DNA of 64,000 nt, taken from contig JACJZW010000001.1 in assembly GCA_020635355.1 (NCBI GenBank), positions 372,001 through 436,000 of the forward strand, read 5' to 3'. The notes under the pieces were generated by a model. It was not told where the DNA came from. It searched no databases and was given only the letters and a program-made list of their open reading frames with translations. The position numbers were made by a program, and so were the translations under genes. Source of the stretch: Flavobacteriales bacterium. GTDB lineage: Bacteria > Bacteroidota > Bacteroidia > NS11-12g > UBA9320. Of the stretch, positions 61,625 through 64,000 are shown one piece after another (the first letter of the stretch is position 1; the number at the start of each line of letters is the position of its first letter).

Positions 61625-62580
61625 TTGTTGCCATTAACTATCATTACATACGGGAAAACTTTAGTGCTCCTCATCCTGCCATTTTTGGAATAACACCAGA
61701 AGCCTTCAAAGAGCAACTACAGGAACTTGGTCGTCACGGAACATTTATCAGTCAGCAAGACCTCAGAGATCACATTGATAAAGGGCATTCCATTCCAGAT
61801 CGTTCGATACTGATAACATTTGATGATGGGCTTAGGGAGCAATATGAATACGCGTTTCCCATCCTCAATGAATTGGGTATTCCAGCGGTGTTCTATATCA
61901 ACACGCGCGTTCTTGTTGAACCAATTGTAACCAATGTCCATCTCATTCACTTGGTTCGTTCTCAACTACCTCCTGAGGTAATTTTAAATGAGTTAAACAG
62001 AAAAGAGATGAATTCTAATCAGCAGGTGGATCTACAAATAGACGCCCGCAAATTGGGGGTTGATCACTACAAGTATGATACACCTGATGTCGCTGAACTC
62101 AAGTACCTATTAAACTTTGTGTACAGTGCGGATTATGTTGAGCGTGTTTTTCTTGATCTGCTTTCCTTGCAAATTGGATGGAATTCGGCTAAAATCAACC
62201 AAAAGCTATACATGACAGAAGACATGATAGGTGTCTTAGGGAAACAAGCTTTCATCGGGTCTCATGGCCACGATCACCTTCCTATAGGGCAGTTGACTGA
62301 GTCCCTAGCCAAAGAACAAGTCTGCAAGGCTCAAAACCTTCTTCAAAAGATAATTGGCTACAACCCCTATTCCTTTAGCTATCCTTACGGTTCTCCCGAA
62401 GCCATTGGCAATACAGGGCCTTTGTTATCTGAACAGGGAATTTCATTCGCCTTATCAATGAACCGCGATGTAAATTACAACGTGGATACGCCTCTCTGCT
62501 TGAATCGTTTTGACAACAACGATGTTCCATTGGGTAAGGCATTTGACCAATCCCTGTTTAGCAACTTTATAAGAGGATGA
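61621..62580 (+). CDS. Polysaccharide deacetylase family protein (NodB homology)
   Basis: 319 residues. NodB motifs: ITFDDGLREQYEYAFPIL (metal Asp), SHGHDHLPIG (metal His pair) and FSYPYGSPEAIG. A long insert of about 130 residues separates the first and second motifs. Such enzymes remove N- or O-acetyl groups from sugars. No signal peptide is present, so a cytoplasmic sugar intermediate is a likely substrate. It overlaps the next, formyltransferase-fold, gene by four bases. Confidence 0.88.
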   Translation: MIVAINYHYIRENFSAPHPAIFGITPEAFKEQLQELGRHGTFISQQDLRDHIDKGHSIPDRSILITFDDGLREQYEYAFPILNELGIPAVFYINTRVLVEPIVTNVHLIHLVRSQLPPEVILNELNRKEMNSNQQVDLQIDARKLGVDHYKYDTPDVAELKYLLNFVYSADYVERVFLDLLSLQIGWNSAKINQKLYMTEDMIGVLGKQAFIGSHGHDHLPIGQLTESLAKEQVCKAQNLLQKIIGYNPYSFSYPYGSPEAIGNTGPLLSEQGISFALSMNRDVNYNVDTPLCLNRFDNNDVPLGKAFDQSLFSNFIRG

Positions 62581-63377
62581 GTGCATTTAGGATAGTTATC
62601 ATTACAGGTAATAGTTCAAGGCACCTGAGCCTAGTTGAGCAACTTGCGAAACAATTCAAGGTTGAGCTTGTGGTGAGTGAGAAAAAGTTTAGCTATCAAC
62701 AGGCATTTAAAACAACTGAGGGTGATTCTATAATAGAAAATCATTTTAACGAACGGGACACCTACGAGAACAACTATTTCAAACCTTCAACTGAAGGCGT
62801 GAAAATTGTCCAGGTGGACAAGGGTTGGATGAATGGAAACCCTGATCTGATACAACAAATCCTTGATCTACGAGTTGATGCAATTGTGTTGTTTGGCTCT
62901 TCAATTATTGGGGAACCCATTCTATCGGCTTATCCTCGTAAGGTGATAAACCTGCACCTAGGTTTGTCTCCCTATTACCGCGGTTCAGGCACGAATTTCT
63001 GGCCCATAGTTGAACTAAAACCAGAGTGTGTTGGGGCAACCATTCATATAGCAACTCCAATAGTTGATGCTGGTGAAATACTTCATCAAGTCAGACCAAC
63101 AGATCTGGATGAGACAGACACTATTCACGATATAGGCAACAAGACCATTCGTGAAGCTTTAAGTCAACTGCCTGAAGTAGTTCTTCGATATCTTCATAAT
63201 CAACTAAGTCCTATCCCCCAAAGTACACTTTCAAAGAAGGAATTCCGGAGGATGAATCTTACCGAACAGGATATGAAATTGGCATATCGTAATATGACCA
63301 ACGGATTATTACGTGAATACCTACATAACAAACAGAACCGTGATAGCTCCTACCCAATTGTTGAACAATTGAACTAA
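62577..63377 (+). CDS. Formyltransferase-fold sugar-modifying enzyme
   Basis: 266 residues. The catalytic pattern NLHLGLSPYYRGSGTNFWPI (Asn, His) and the Asp of TPIVDAGEIL match folate-dependent formyltransferases, as does ECVGATIHI. The N-terminal FRIVIITGNSSRHLSLVEQL is Rossmann-like. It is not Fmt (that gene is at 33657). Enzymes like this put N-formyl groups on sugar nucleotides. The overlap with a deacetylase suggests replacing N-acetyl by N-formyl, but this is inferred. Confidence 0.88.
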   Translation: MSAFRIVIITGNSSRHLSLVEQLAKQFKVELVVSEKKFSYQQAFKTTEGDSIIENHFNERDTYENNYFKPSTEGVKIVQVDKGWMNGNPDLIQQILDLRVDAIVLFGSSIIGEPILSAYPRKVINLHLGLSPYYRGSGTNFWPIVELKPECVGATIHIATPIVDAGEILHQVRPTDLDETDTIHDIGNKTIREALSQLPEVVLRYLHNQLSPIPQSTLSKKEFRRMNLTEQDMKLAYRNMTNGLLREYLHNKQNRDSSYPIVEQLN

Positions 63378-63387
63378 AATCTAGTAT

Positions 63388-64000
63388 ATGAAGAGCATTG
63401 TGTTTTTCACATATCAACCCCATCTTACTTTTCCTACTTGGTTCGAGGTCGCAAAAAATCTTAAGAATTATAATAAAGTATTAATAGATGAGGGTGATGT
63501 TTCGGGACATTACACCATGACAAATCCCCAAATGTTGGAAGCAAAAAAACATTTCGATCAAGTTATTTCGATCAAAAAAGATCCCAACTTCGGTGCCATA
63601 ACTGGAATATACTCAGAATACAGATATTATCTATACTCGATTAAACAGTTAAAGAAAAAGTTAGCCGGAATGGAAGTGTCTGCTTTTATTTTCCCTACTG
63701 ATCTCTATTTTTTCTTTCGAGTATGTAAACTTTATTTTCCTTATTCCAAACGGATTGTTATTCAACCAGGATTCAAACGGATTTTACCTGCCGATAAATC
63801 AACCTTAAGAAGAAAAGCAAAGGCATTAATAGCAAATTATTTTCTACGAGTTCCATTGTTCCGACCACATTCCATGTTTGGCAAACAAGATACTAAAGCT
63901 CATTACATTTTTTGGACGAAAAGATGGTGTAAGTCTATCCCAAATGAACATCCCAAATATATTTACTTCCTTAATGGGGTTCCTTCAAGAACATATTTCC
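63388..64000 (+). CDS. Unknown protein of the polysaccharide locus, partial (3' end outside window)
   Basis: The frame from ATG 63388 stays open to the right edge (204 residues). The start KSIVFFTYQPHLTFPTWFEV and later FIFPTDLYFFFRVCKLYFPY suggest a Rossmann-like, glycosyltransferase-type N-terminal half, and HPKYIYFLNGVPSRTYF is near the edge. I do not recognise the family. Its position after CMP-sugar genes makes a glycosyltransferase plausible, but the C-terminal half is missing. Confidence 0.7.
   Translation, partial: MKSIVFFTYQPHLTFPTWFEVAKNLKNYNKVLIDEGDVSGHYTMTNPQMLEAKKHFDQVISIKKDPNFGAITGIYSEYRYYLYSIKQLKKKLAGMEVSAFIFPTDLYFFFRVCKLYFPYSKRIVIQPGFKRILPADKSTLRRKAKALIANYFLRVPLFRPHSMFGKQDTKAHYIFWTKRWCKSIPNEHPKYIYFLNGVPSRTYF

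Overview
The window looks like chromosomal DNA of a Bacteroidota bacterium, most likely a flavobacterial lineage. Evidence: many genes preceded by the Bacteroidota -7 element TAnnTTTG rather than by Shine-Dalgarno sequences, a type IX secretion C-terminal sorting domain (22196-23860), a DUF5686 protein, paired POT peptide transporters next to a DPP IV-type peptidase, bacterial tryptophan 2,3-dioxygenase, and small four-helix-bundle and SxtJ/DUF5989 families common in this phylum. No rRNA, CRISPR array, transposase, integrase or phage gene was seen. One tRNA (Arg, UCG) is present. TTG and GTG starts are frequent.

Layout. 1-4774: end of a DUF5686 gene, two MscS paralogues separated by a repeat-filled gap, two small secreted proteins. 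4837-9760 (minus): likely operon queD-folE-M1 peptidase/barrel-lolD. 10089-15707: orphan ECF sigma factor, MacB-like ABC pair, a secreted GDPD-like protein, small envelope proteins and a DUF2188 protein, then a repeat-rich gap. 15846-19491: five-gene membrane operon with its own winged-helix regulator. 19484-37322: mainly housekeeping genes (YkuK-like, LuxC-like reductase, purC, DEAD-box helicase with a structured leader, HMG-CoA lyase-like, DUF349, methyltransferase, queuosine mannosyltransferase-like, mltG, dapB, lepB, fmt, an OmpA-like protein and a CAP protein). 37323-37850: tRNA-Arg followed by two nearly identical 91-nt tRNA-like repeat units, each with its own terminator. 38007-48750: tryptophan dioxygenase, Tat-pirin, TM2 protein, GlcD-like oxidase, DPP IV, a four-helix-bundle cassette flanked by inverted repeats, two POT transporters.

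48882 to the right edge is a surface-polysaccharide locus, all on the plus strand and running off the window: Wza-like exporter, Wzc-like tyrosine kinase with a long Tyr-Gly tail, an HTH/nucleotidyltransferase-like regulator, UDP-sugar dehydrogenase, a carbamoylation module (DUF5989, SxtJ, carbamoyltransferase, SGNH hydrolase), a UDP-uronate-type epimerase, NeuB-NeuC-NeuA for a CMP-activated nonulosonic (sialic-acid-like) sugar, a NodB-fold deacetylase overlapping a formyltransferase-fold enzyme, and a partial unknown gene. Together these predict an acidic capsule or exopolysaccharide containing uronic acid and nonulosonic acid, with carbamoyl and possibly formyl decorations.

The most unusual items are the tRNA-Arg-derived repeat array, the (Tyr-Gly)n tail of the kinase, the M1 peptidase fused to an outer-membrane-barrel-like domain, the structured leader of the helicase gene, and the flanked four-helix-bundle cassette. 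All functional calls come from reading motifs and context; no database search was run.
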